The notes beneath the pieces are model-generated. The model was not told the DNA's origin. It did no database searches and was given only the letters and a program-made list of their open reading frames with translations. Shown piece by piece: positions 1 to 6,417 of a stretch of 16,700 nucleotides of DNA (position 1 is the stretch's first letter; each line of letters starts with the position of its first letter). Where the stretch lies: assembly GCA_002308955.1 (NCBI GenBank), contig DBWJ01000089.1, forward strand, positions 8,322 through 25,021. Reading direction: 5' to 3'. This DNA comes from Lachnoclostridium sp. UBA1241. Its GTDB lineage: Bacteria > Bacillota > Clostridia > Lachnospirales > Lachnospiraceae. The position numbers were made by a program, and so were the translations under genes.

Positions 1-39
1 TTAGGAGGCGGTCGCTCTATCCTGCTGAGCTACGTGGAC
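1..39 (-). tRNA. tRNA-Arg (anticodon CCU), 5' half, cut by the window edge
   Basis: Read on the minus strand, the first 39 bases of a tRNA are visible. They contain a 7-base acceptor arm GTCCACG, then TA, a GCTC/GAGC D-stem around the loop AGCAGGATA, and an anticodon arm ACCGC followed by the loop CTCCTAA. The loop places CCT at positions 34-36, the anticodon for the Arg codon AGG. The 3' side of the anticodon stem, the T arm and the acceptor 3' strand lie beyond the left edge, so the fold cannot be completed here. A good promoter lies 25-60 bases upstream. Confidence 0.88.
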
Positions 40-70
40 AGTCTGATATCGGTCCTTTCGGACACGGAAT

Positions 71-99
71 ATCCTACTCAATTCTTCGCCCGTTGTCAA
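71..99 (-). promoter_or_regulatory. Promoter of tRNA-Arg(CCU)
   Basis: On the minus strand a perfect -35 TTGACA (94-99) is followed after exactly 17 bases by TAGGAT (71-76) as -10. The expected start near 64 gives a leader of about 25 bases before the tRNA. The -35 element overlaps the TGA stop codon (96-98) of the upstream DUF3881 gene, so the tRNA probably has its own transcript, with or without read-through. Confidence 0.7.
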
Positions 100-983
100 C
101 GGTCAAAATCCAAACATCCCTGCAACCATACAACACCGCGGAAGCGGCGGCCTTTCTCGGGAACCCCGAGGAGGTCCTTCGTGTTGATGCAAAGGTCGAA
201 AACAATGTGATTGCAGTAAATCTCCATCAGATAAACCTTCTCGCCGGTCTTCGAATTGGTCCGCTCTTCTAAGGAAAGGATGATTCCGACAATTCGGTAA
301 ACCTCGCTCTCCATTCCGTACGGCACAAACGAGGTGTCGACAATGGAAAAGATGTCTTCGGTCTTCACCCGGTCATTCACCAGGGCATAATCGTCGATTT
401 CCTTGATAGCGAGATGGTCAATGGCTTCCTGGTCGCCGTCCTTGGCGGCGGCAATCATTTTGGCGAACTGCTTCGTCTCCTCATTTACGGTCTTCACGTC
501 CTCGGCCGTCTTCACAGCGGGAAATAATATGGTTCCCTCGGAAGCGAGCGCCGAAACACGGACCGGACATTGAAACGAGGTCGCCTTCCTTCTCTTGTTC
601 ACCCGAAGATAATCCACCGCATTCTGCAAATGAAAAATCAACGCCACTCCGAGACGGTAGTCTTCACACATGGCACCATAGGAGTCGTTTTCACTTTTCT
701 TCTCAACGAACGTCTCTTCGTTGCTCGTGACCACCCGAGGAGTCAGATACGGAAAATAGTGATCCAGATGAAACTGATCCTGCTCGTCAATCTGACCGCG
801 GACCGTGACACCCATTCCGGGAGCAATCTCAAGTGAGAACTCCGCAAACTGGTCGTCTTTCGTCTGCGAGATGGAAATCATCGATTTTTTATTTGCATAA
901 CGGATTATCTCATTGATGAGCTTCTGCTCGTCATCTTTGGTCGTGATATTACTGTATCCGATGCTTTTCAAATAACTGTGCAT
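96..983 (-). CDS. DUF3881 family protein, function unknown
   Basis: This 295-residue soluble protein has no signal peptide or membrane segment. I recognise it by overall sequence as the DUF3881 family found in Lachnospiraceae, typically about 300 residues long; that is recall, not a search. No catalytic motif is evident. The opening MHSYLKSIGYSNI resembles the family's N-terminus, and the middle alternates charged and hydrophobic stretches with a conserved-looking DYRLGVALIFHLQ block near residue 110. An AGAAGG ribosome site lies about 11 bases before the ATG. The gene follows DUF4446 after 137 bases and has its own promoter candidate. The tRNA-Arg promoter overlaps its stop codon. I infer no function. 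Confidence 0.8.
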   Translation of the reverse strand: MHSYLKSIGYSNITTKDDEQKLINEIIRYANKKSMISISQTKDDQFAEFSLEIAPGMGVTVRGQIDEQDQFHLDHYFPYLTPRVVTSNEETFVEKKSENDSYGAMCEDYRLGVALIFHLQNAVDYLRVNKRRKATSFQCPVRVSALASEGTILFPAVKTAEDVKTVNEETKQFAKMIAAAKDGDQEAIDHLAIKEIDDYALVNDRVKTEDIFSIVDTSFVPYGMESEVYRIVGIILSLEERTNSKTGEKVYLMEIYCNHIVFDLCINTKDLLGVPEKGRRFRGVVWLQGCLDFDR

Positions 984-1021
984 GGAGTATAAAGCCTTCT
1001 TCTATAAAATAACGCGTAATT

Positions 1022-1049
1022 TTTATAATATTCTGCGATTCTTTTTCAG
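1022..1049 (-). promoter_or_regulatory. Candidate promoter of the DUF3881 gene
   Basis: On the minus strand CTGAAA (1044-1049, four of six matches to TTGACA) is followed after 16 bases by TATAAA (1022-1027). The predicted start near 1015 would give a leader of about 32 bases before the ATG at 983. The surrounding 984-1120 gap is AT-rich near the gene. On its distal side, just after the DUF4446 stop, is a short GAGAG/CTCTC hairpin without a T-run, so no clear terminator separates the two genes. Confidence 0.4.
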
Positions 1050-1120
1050 CCCTTCGTTTATTCCCTTTATAAACGTCCCTGATATCCCCGCTGAGAGCAC
1101 CCTCTCCGTCCGGGAATTTT

Positions 1121-1630
1121 TTACATCGACTGAACGGTCTCGATGGAGTTCTGTGCTTCCTCCAAAACCTGTCTCTCTTCTTCGGAAAGAATGACGAAGG
1201 TGTTGCCCTTGATGACTTCCTTCACGTATGTGTAGCAGCCTTCCCGGTTGTGCATGCTTGTCATGATGAAGCCGTCGTTGTCATCATTAAGCAGGCAGAG
1301 GCTGTAACTGAGCTTGCCTCCCATTTCGGCAAATGCATCGTAACGATGGATGGCAATTTTCTTAAACGATGTATCGCGCGCATCTTCCAAAAGCTTCACA
1401 CGGTCAATCGTATCATCCAGCCGGTCGTTCAGTGTGTCAATCTGTTTAAAGCGAACCAGGAATCTTTCTTCAAGGCTCTTTCCGGTGCTCCCGCGCATGA
1501 AATCACGGTAACGGTCTTTAATCTGGTTGTACTTCCATACCATAACCATATTAAAGAACAAAAGCATGAGAAGCATTACCAGTATCGCAATGATCAAGTA
1601 GTCGGAATTTATTCCCAAATTCTCAAACAT
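1121..1630 (-). CDS. DUF4446 family membrane-anchored protein
   Basis: The protein has 169 residues. Residues about 11-33 form one strongly hydrophobic membrane segment. A charged, probably helical stretch follows (about 34-90, including a MRGSTGKSLEERF-like block) and then a compact soluble C-terminal domain. This layout and the position directly behind parB match the DUF4446 family of Clostridia, whose function is unknown. A strong GGAGGG ribosome site precedes the ATG, and only 27 bases separate it from the parB stop, so it is most likely the third gene of a parA-parB-DUF4446 operon. The orientation suggests a short N-terminus outside the cell and a cytoplasmic body, but this is inferred. 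A link to chromosome segregation rests on context only. Confidence 0.85.
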   Translation of the reverse strand: MFENLGINSDYLIIAILVMLLMLLFFNMVMVWKYNQIKDRYRDFMRGSTGKSLEERFLVRFKQIDTLNDRLDDTIDRVKLLEDARDTSFKKIAIHRYDAFAEMGGKLSYSLCLLNDDNDGFIMTSMHNREGCYTYVKEVIKGNTFVILSEEERQVLEEAQNSIETVQSM

Positions 1631-1657
1631 AAGTTCCCTCCGGAATCTCTATTGCTT

Positions 1658-2554
1658 CTATGATATGCCGGGAACCCCAAGCAGGTCCATCAGCCGTTCA
1701 AACTCTTCAGCAGAGTAATACTCGATTTCAATCTTTCCTTTGTTATGATCCTTCCGCTGAATGGAAACCTTCGTTCCGAGGCAGCGCTTCAGGTTCTCCT
1801 CATAACGGCGGTATACCGCTTCTTCGGACGGATTCTTTTCTTTCTTCTCCGCTTTCTTTGGAGTCAGGAGCTTCTTTACATAAGCCTCCGTATCCCGAGT
1901 GCTCATGCCCTCAGCAGCAACCTTCGCGGCGGCCGCAGCCTGCGTTTCTCCGTCTTCAATGGAGATAAGCGCTCTGGCCTGTCCGGCGAAGATGGTTCCG
2001 TCAATCAACATCTGCTGAACCCGCTCGTCCAATTTCAGCAAACGAAGGGAGTTGGTCACCGCAACGCGGCTCTTGCCGACGCGCTTCGCAACCATATCCT
2101 GCGTAAGCTTGTATTCTTTGATCAGTTTCTGATAAGCAACCGCCTCTTCAACGGCGTTCAGATTCTCGCGCTGCAGGTTCTCAATCAGGGCGATTTCATA
2201 AAGCTCCTGGGGCTCGTAGTTCTTTACAAGAACCGGAACCTCTTTAAGCCCCGCAAGGCGGGCGGCTCTCCATCTCCGCTCTCCGGCGATAATCTCATAG
2301 AACTTTCCTTTTTCGTGAACAATCAGCGGCTGGATAACACCGTGAACGCGAATGGAATCCGCAAGTTCCTTGAGTGCCTCTTCGTCAAAGTTGCGACGGG
2401 GCTGGTTGCGGTTCGGCTCAATGGAACTGATGGGGAGAAATGTTTCACGTGAAACCTTTTCATCCTTCTTCTGAACGGATTGTTTAACTTCATGGTCCAA
2501 TCGATTGGAAATCAATGATTCCAATCCTTTCCCGAGACCTTTCTTTGCTGCCAT
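1658..2554 (-). CDS. parB: ParB/Spo0J chromosome-partitioning protein, parS-binding CTP switch
   Basis: ParB loads at parS sites, uses CTP to slide along DNA, recruits SMC and activates ParA. The 298-residue length is typical. The N-terminus KKGLGKGLESL is the ParA-activating motif. The nucleotide-binding domain carries GERRWRAARL at 91-100 and ENLQRENLN at 125-133. The parS-reading helix-turn-helix lies at about 151-175 (TQDMVAKRVGKSRVAVTNSL). A Lys/Glu-rich linker near 230-245 leads to the C-terminal dimerisation domain. A GGAGG ribosome site sits six bases before the ATG. The gene follows parA after 31 bases. Codons 33-38 contain a near-perfect parS, as is known for spo0J of Bacillus subtilis. 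Confidence 0.97.
   Translation of the reverse strand: MAAKKGLGKGLESLISNRLDHEVKQSVQKKDEKVSRETFLPISSIEPNRNQPRRNFDEEALKELADSIRVHGVIQPLIVHEKGKFYEIIAGERRWRAARLAGLKEVPVLVKNYEPQELYEIALIENLQRENLNAVEEAVAYQKLIKEYKLTQDMVAKRVGKSRVAVTNSLRLLKLDERVQQMLIDGTIFAGQARALISIEDGETQAAAAAKVAAEGMSTRDTEAYVKKLLTPKKAEKKEKNPSEEAVYRRYEENLKRCLGTKVSIQRKDHNKGKIEIEYYSAEEFERLMDLLGVPGIS
2441..2456. promoter_or_regulatory. parS: parS site inside parB (one mismatch)
   Basis: The plus strand reads TGTTTCACGTGAAACC, which matches the 16-base parS palindrome except at the last base. It lies in parB codons 33-38, where it encodes part of KVSRET. A parS inside spo0J/parB is also known in Bacillus subtilis, so this is likely a functional ParB loading site. 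Confidence 0.88.
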
Positions 2555-2585
2555 AAGAAACCTCCGAAATAATCTCCTGTGTCAA

Positions 2586-3386
2586 TCAGCGAAATATCTT
2601 TTTCTTGCGCGAGCGGATACGCTTACCGTCGCCCGAGAGAATCTCGCGCGCGAAATTCCGATATGCCTCCGCTCCTGCGGAACGGCTGTCGTACTTCGTA
2701 ATCGGCTCGCCGTAACTCGGCGCTTCGGAAAGGCGTACCGAGCGCGGAATTACCGTTCGAAAGATATGCTCATTCAATGTCTGCTGTACGTTTTGAATGA
2801 CCTGGGCGGAAAGACGCGTGCGTCCGTCGAACATCGTAAACAGAATGCCGCCGAAACTCAGGTTGTCGTTTAACCGCGTCCGGACCATCTCGACCGTCTC
2901 AAGAAGCTGTGATAAGCCTTCCAAAGCATAAAACTCACATTGAAGAGGGCAAATCATCGAGTCTGCCGCACACAGTCCGTTCAGAACAAGGACGTTCAAA
3001 GAGGGAGGGCAATCGATGATTATATAATCATAGCGGTCTCTGACTTCCGAAAGGGCATCCCTCAGGATATACTCGCGGTTATCGGCGGAAAGCAGCTCCG
3101 CTTCCGCTCCCGCAAGATCTACAGTCGAAGGGATAATAAAGAGCCCCGGAAATGCCGTCGGCGCGATCGCGTCCTTAACCGAACACTCGCCGATTAAAAG
3201 GCGATAGGTGTTCGCGGTATCGCGGTTCTTCTCTACGCCGAGCCCGCTCGTTGCGTTGCCTTGCGGATCAATGTCAACAAGAAGCACGCTCATGCCGAAC
3301 TCGGCAAGACATGCGGCAAGGTTAACGGCTGTCGTAGTTTTTCCTACGCCGCCCTTTTGGTTTGAAATTGCAATAATCTTAGCCAT
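2586..3386 (-). CDS. parA: ParA/Soj chromosome-partitioning ATPase
   Basis: This deviant-Walker ATPase works with ParB in origin segregation; in Bacillus subtilis Soj also controls DnaA. The protein has 266 residues with no N-terminal helix-turn-helix extension, which is the short chromosomal type. The deviant Walker A KGGVGKTT is at 11-18, with the signature lysine at 11 and the catalytic lysine at 16. VDIDPQGNAT follows at 37-46 and the Walker B IIIDCPPSL at 122-130. The ATG is fixed by the canonical MAKIIAISNQKGG start, yet no good Shine-Dalgarno sequence precedes it; instead a stable hairpin lies 19-39 bases upstream. The C-terminus is very basic (KRIRSRKKK). Confidence 0.96.
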   Translation of the reverse strand: MAKIIAISNQKGGVGKTTTAVNLAACLAEFGMSVLLVDIDPQGNATSGLGVEKNRDTANTYRLLIGECSVKDAIAPTAFPGLFIIPSTVDLAGAEAELLSADNREYILRDALSEVRDRYDYIIIDCPPSLNVLVLNGLCAADSMICPLQCEFYALEGLSQLLETVEMVRTRLNDNLSFGGILFTMFDGRTRLSAQVIQNVQQTLNEHIFRTVIPRSVRLSEAPSYGEPITKYDSRSAGAEAYRNFAREILSGDGKRIRSRKKKIFR

Positions 3387-3404
3387 ATAACCGTTGTATC
3401 TGAC

Positions 3405-3457
3405 CCGGACAATATCATTGCCCGGATTCCTTTCTTCCCGTAACGCACGCGTACGGG
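3405..3457 (-). other. Two hairpins in the parA leader
   Basis: Two inverted repeats lie between the parA promoter and its ATG. At 3405-3425 the arms CCGGaCAAT and ATTGcCCGG pair with one mismatch around ATC. At 3437-3457 the arms CCCGTA and TACGGG pair around nine bases. Neither is followed by a T-run, so they are not obvious terminators. Together with the missing Shine-Dalgarno sequence they suggest a structured leader, but no regulator is identified. Confidence 0.5.
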
Positions 3458-3470
3458 GTGTGTAATCGAA

Positions 3471-3499
3471 AGTATATCACACTTTGATGAATACTTCCA
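3471..3499 (-). promoter_or_regulatory. Candidate parAB promoter with extended -10
   Basis: On the minus strand TGATATACT gives TATACT (3471-3476) as -10 with an upstream TG in extended -10 position. At 17 bases spacing the -35 hexamer is TGGAAG, a weak match, which fits an extended -10 promoter. The start near 3464 would leave a leader of about 78 bases to the parA ATG. Confidence 0.5.
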
Positions 3500-3527
3500 C
3501 AGAAAAATCATGATTTCACAGAAAAAT
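3498..3527 (+). repeat. 11-bp direct repeat upstream of the parA promoter
   Basis: CACAGAAAAAT occurs at 3498-3508 and again at 3517-3527, 19 bp apart start to start. The pair lies between the parA -10 element and the perfect parS. The first copy overlaps the expected -35 region, so an operator role is possible but unproven. Confidence 0.6.
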
Positions 3528-3530
3528 ACG

Positions 3531-3552
3531 GAATGTTTCACGTGAAACATTC
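3531..3552. promoter_or_regulatory. parS: Perfect parS site between rsmG and parA
   Basis: TGTTTCACGTGAAACA (3534-3549) is the consensus parS palindrome bound by ParB. Flanking GAA and TTC extend the symmetry to 22 bp. The site is about 150 bp upstream of the parA start and about 8 kb from oriC, the usual origin-proximal position. It can be misread as the start of a small MFHVKH-type reading frame. Confidence 0.97.
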
Positions 3553-3592
3553 CTGCATTATGGTTGGGAAACCCCTACCGGTTCAAGAAGTA

Positions 3593-3609
3593 ATGCTGCA
3601 AGGCAGCAT
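3593..3609 (-). other. Hairpin after rsmG, possible weak terminator
   Basis: Read on the minus strand, ATGCTGC, a CTT loop and GCAGCAT form a 7-bp stem about 30 bases past the rsmG stop. The following bases TACTTCTTG are not a U-run, so Rho-independent termination would be weak at best. Confidence 0.35.
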
Positions 3610-3638
3610 ACCGCCTACAGAGCAAGAGGTGCCGGGCT

Positions 3639-4382
3639 TCACTTGCTCTTCGAAACAAGCGGTGCCTTGAAGGGCTTTCCCCCGCCCCGAGGATATTTCG
3701 AAGGCGTAGGTTTACATTTATTGATGGCAATGAGCTTTCTCGGAAGATCGCTCGTCGGAATCTCGTAAGAAAGGACCTCCGCCTGCTTACCGCCGAGTTC
3801 CCTGATAGCATAAGAAGCCTCCGCGATCTCCTCGTCAGAAGATTCAGACTTATACGGAAGGAACATTCCGCCCTGCCTTACAAAAGGCAAAGAAACCTCT
3901 GCAAGGGAAGACAGTCTTGCAACCGCCCGGGAGACGGCATAATCATACTGCTCACGGTATTCCGGCTTTCTTCCAAGCTCTTCTGCGCGCCCGTGAACGC
4001 AAGATATGGCATTTAACGCGAGAGAATCAACAACATCTTGTAGAAATGTGATTCTTTTCTGCAGAGAATCGAGGAGTAGAACCTCAATCTCCGGGAAGAA
4101 GATCTTAATCGGAATTCCCGGGAATCCTGCTCCGGTTCCGATGTCGATCAATTTCGGGGAATTGCCCTCTTTCCGATGCTTAAGATATACCTTTGCGAAA
4201 CAAAGACTGTCAAGCCAGTGCTTCACAACCACATCATCATACTCGGTAATGGCCGTAAGATTCATCACCTGATTCTTTACGACCATCATCTCATAATACT
4301 GATGAAGTTTCGTGAGCATCTCTTCCGTGTAAGGGATGGAAAGGGCTTCAAGGCCTTCTTTTAATCTGTCGTCGTTATACAT
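3639..4382 (-). CDS. rsmG: 16S rRNA (guanine527-N7)-methyltransferase RsmG (GidB)
   Basis: RsmG uses SAM to methylate N7 of G527 in the 530 loop of 16S rRNA; its loss is known to give low-level streptomycin resistance. The 247 residues fit the family. Visible motifs are NLTAIT (41-46), HWLDSL (55-60), the SAM-binding DIGTGAGFPG (80-89), GRAE (131-134) and SRAVA (151-155), followed by the usual basic PKYPRGGGKPF-like C-terminal segment (here SKYPRGGGKPF). The ATG lies two bases beyond the mnmG stop, and its AGGAG ribosome site is inside the mnmG 3' end, so translation is probably coupled to mnmG. The pairing of mnmG and rsmG is the classical gid arrangement. Confidence 0.96.
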   Translation of the reverse strand: MYNDDRLKEGLEALSIPYTEEMLTKLHQYYEMMVVKNQVMNLTAITEYDDVVVKHWLDSLCFAKVYLKHRKEGNSPKLIDIGTGAGFPGIPIKIFFPEIEVLLLDSLQKRITFLQDVVDSLALNAISCVHGRAEELGRKPEYREQYDYAVSRAVARLSSLAEVSLPFVRQGGMFLPYKSESSDEEIAEASYAIRELGGKQAEVLSYEIPTSDLPRKLIAINKCKPTPSKYPRGGGKPFKAPLVSKSK

Positions 4383-4384
4383 AG

Positions 4385-6307
4385 CTACTCCTGCGCTTCT
4401 CCCCGAAGCACGCGTGTCAGAAAAACAAGAAGAACGGATATGTCGGCCGGAGAAACGCCGCTGATACGGGACGCCTGGCCGACATTTACCGGCCGGAACA
4501 GCTTAAGCTTCTGTCTTGCTTCAAGGCGAAGCGAAGGCACTGCGTCATAATCGAAATCTGCGGGAATCTTTCGGTTTTCGAGTTTCTTGAACTGCTCCAC
4601 CTGCTGCAGCTGCCGCTCAATATACCCTTCATAACGGATATTGATAACTACCTGCTCGATAACGTCCGCAGGAAGCGGCTTCCTTTCCGGATCGAGCGGA
4701 GCAAGGCTTTCATAGGAAAGCTCGGGTCTGCGAAGCAATTCAAGGAGCGAGGTTGCGGTATGAATCTCAGAGGAACCGAGTCCGACGAGGGTTTCGCAAA
4801 CCTCCCGGGATGCGCCGAGAACGGCCAAAGAAAGGCGCTCCAGCTCATCTTCTATCGCCTGTTTCTTCATAAGGAACTTCTGATAACGTTCCTCCGGAAT
4901 GAGTCCGATTTCGTGTCCGATCTCGGTTAACCGAAGGTCTGCATTGTCCTGGCGAAGAAGCAGCCGGTATTCGGCACGGCTCGTCATCATACGGTACGGC
5001 TCGTGCGTCTCTTTGGTAACGAGGTCGTCGATCAGAACGCCGATATAAGCCTGTGAGCGGTCAAGGGTAATGCCATCTTTCCCCTGCACATAACGGGAAG
5101 CGTTGATTCCCGCGATGATTCCCTGGGCAGCGGCTTCCTCGTAACCGCTTGAGCCGTTGCTCTGCCCGGCGCTGAAGAAACCGTGAATCTTCTTGCATTC
5201 AAGCGTCGGATACAGCTGCAGAGGATTGATGCAGTCATATTCGATGGCGTACGCGTTTCGGACAATCTTAGCATGCTCAAGACCGCGGATGGAACGATAC
5301 ATCGCAATCTGCACTTCCTCGGGAAGGCTCGAAGACATTCCCGAAAGATACATTTCATTCGTGTATTCGCCCTCGGGCTCGATGAAAATCTGATGGCGGT
5401 CCTTCTCCGGGAACTTTACGACTTTATCTTCAATCGAAGGACAATAACGAGGCCCGGAGCCCTTGATGTCGCCGGAGAAAAGCGGCGAGCGGTCGAGGTT
5501 TGCCCGGATGATCCGGTGCGTCTCTTCATTGGTATAAGCGAGATAACAAAGCGCCTGCTCACGCTCAAGTTCTTCGGGTGTGTTCGTAAAAGAAAACGGC
5601 ACGATCGGTTCATCTCCGCGCTGCTCTTCCATCACCGAAAAATCGATAGACCGACGGTCAATCCGCGCGGGAGTTCCGGTCTTAAAACGATACATTTCAA
5701 TCCCCGCGGCTATCAGCGAATCCGTCAGGTGCGTGGCACGCGGCGTTCCGTTAGGACCGGTATAGGTGCTGACTTCTCCGAAGATACAACGCGCGTTCAG
5801 ATAAACGCCCGAGCAAAGCACAGCCGCCTTGCAGGGATAGATTGCTCCCGATACGGTCTTCACGCCGGTGACGCGTTTCGTTCCGTCCGGCAGTTCCTCG
5901 TAAAGCAGCTCGGAAACCTCTGCCTGCCGAAGCGTCAGGTGCGGAGTATTCTCCATCACGGCGCGCATGCAGTTGCTGTACCGCTGCTTGTCTGCCTGCG
6001 CTCTTAAGGAATGAACGGCAGGGCCTTTGGAGCGGTTCAGCATCTTGCTCTGAATAAACGCCTTATCGATATTCTTTCCCATCTCACCGCCGAGCGCGTC
6101 GACCTCACGCACGAGATGTCCCTTGCTTGTTCCGCCGATATTCGGGTTGCAGGGCATCATCGCGATTGTATCGGTGCTGACCATAAAGCATATGGTTTCG
6201 CAGCCGAGGCGCGCGGAAGCGAGTGCCGCCTCGCAGCCGGCATGTCCGGCTCCGATAATCGCCACGTCGTAGGAATCGGTTGTATATTCGGGAATCGTGT
6301 TCGTCAT
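4385..6307 (-). CDS. mnmG: tRNA uridine-34 carboxymethylaminomethyl modification enzyme MnmG (GidA)
   Basis: MnmG is the FAD-dependent partner of MnmE. Together they install the (carboxymethyl)aminomethyl group on C5 of wobble uridine in tRNAs reading NNA/NNG codons. At 640 residues it is near the usual length. A Rossmann motif GAGHAG is at 19-24 in YDVAIIGAGHAGCEAA. Family blocks GSGPRYCPSIEDK (about 282-294) and GMSSSLPEEVQ (about 323-333) are present, and the C-terminal half carries the helical MnmE/tRNA-interaction domain. A GGAG ribosome site lies eight bases before the ATG. The gene has its own promoter candidate directly after the mnmE stop and is followed immediately by rsmG. Nothing appears truncated. 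Confidence 0.97.
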   Translation of the reverse strand: MTNTIPEYTTDSYDVAIIGAGHAGCEAALASARLGCETICFMVSTDTIAMMPCNPNIGGTSKGHLVREVDALGGEMGKNIDKAFIQSKMLNRSKGPAVHSLRAQADKQRYSNCMRAVMENTPHLTLRQAEVSELLYEELPDGTKRVTGVKTVSGAIYPCKAAVLCSGVYLNARCIFGEVSTYTGPNGTPRATHLTDSLIAAGIEMYRFKTGTPARIDRRSIDFSVMEEQRGDEPIVPFSFTNTPEELEREQALCYLAYTNEETHRIIRANLDRSPLFSGDIKGSGPRYCPSIEDKVVKFPEKDRHQIFIEPEGEYTNEMYLSGMSSSLPEEVQIAMYRSIRGLEHAKIVRNAYAIEYDCINPLQLYPTLECKKIHGFFSAGQSNGSSGYEEAAAQGIIAGINASRYVQGKDGITLDRSQAYIGVLIDDLVTKETHEPYRMMTSRAEYRLLLRQDNADLRLTEIGHEIGLIPEERYQKFLMKKQAIEDELERLSLAVLGASREVCETLVGLGSSEIHTATSLLELLRRPELSYESLAPLDPERKPLPADVIEQVVINIRYEGYIERQLQQVEQFKKLENRKIPADFDYDAVPSLRLEARQKLKLFRPVNVGQASRISGVSPADISVLLVFLTRVLRGEAQE

Positions 6308-6358
6308 TCTTTCATCTCCGAAATCGGGTATATCAATGCTATGAAAACGGCTTAGGAA

Positions 6359-6371
6359 CGGCGTCCCGCCG
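6359..6371 (-). other. Small hairpin in the mnmG leader
   Basis: CGGCG and CGCCG pair around three bases, just downstream of the predicted mnmG transcription start (about 6378) and about 50 bases before the ATG. It could stabilise the mRNA 5' end. There is no T-run, so it does not look like a terminator. Confidence 0.35.
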
Positions 6372-6384
6372 CTGAAAAACCACT

Positions 6385-6413
6385 TATATATCGCTCATGC
6401 CCGGAAGAATCAA
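6385..6413 (-). promoter_or_regulatory. Promoter candidate for mnmG-rsmG
   Basis: On the minus strand TTGATT (6408-6413) and TATATA (6385-6390) are separated by exactly 17 bases. The -35 begins only a few bases beyond the mnmE stop codon at 6418. Predicted start is near 6378, about 70 bases before the mnmG ATG. Confidence 0.6.
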
Positions 6414-6417
6414 TGTC

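Noticed and set aside
1745..2452. 235-residue plus-strand open frame opposite parB
   Set aside because: It is antisense to parB, with no family resemblance and no start signal.
3344..3550. 68-residue minus-strand reading frame starting MFHVKH between rsmG and parA
   Set aside because: Its first codons are simply the translated parS palindrome, it has no ribosome site, and it overlaps the parA start in another frame. This is a common annotation artefact near parS.
5183..6007. 274-residue plus-strand open frame opposite mnmG
   Set aside because: It is a shadow of mnmG codon bias, with no domain, ribosome site or promoter.
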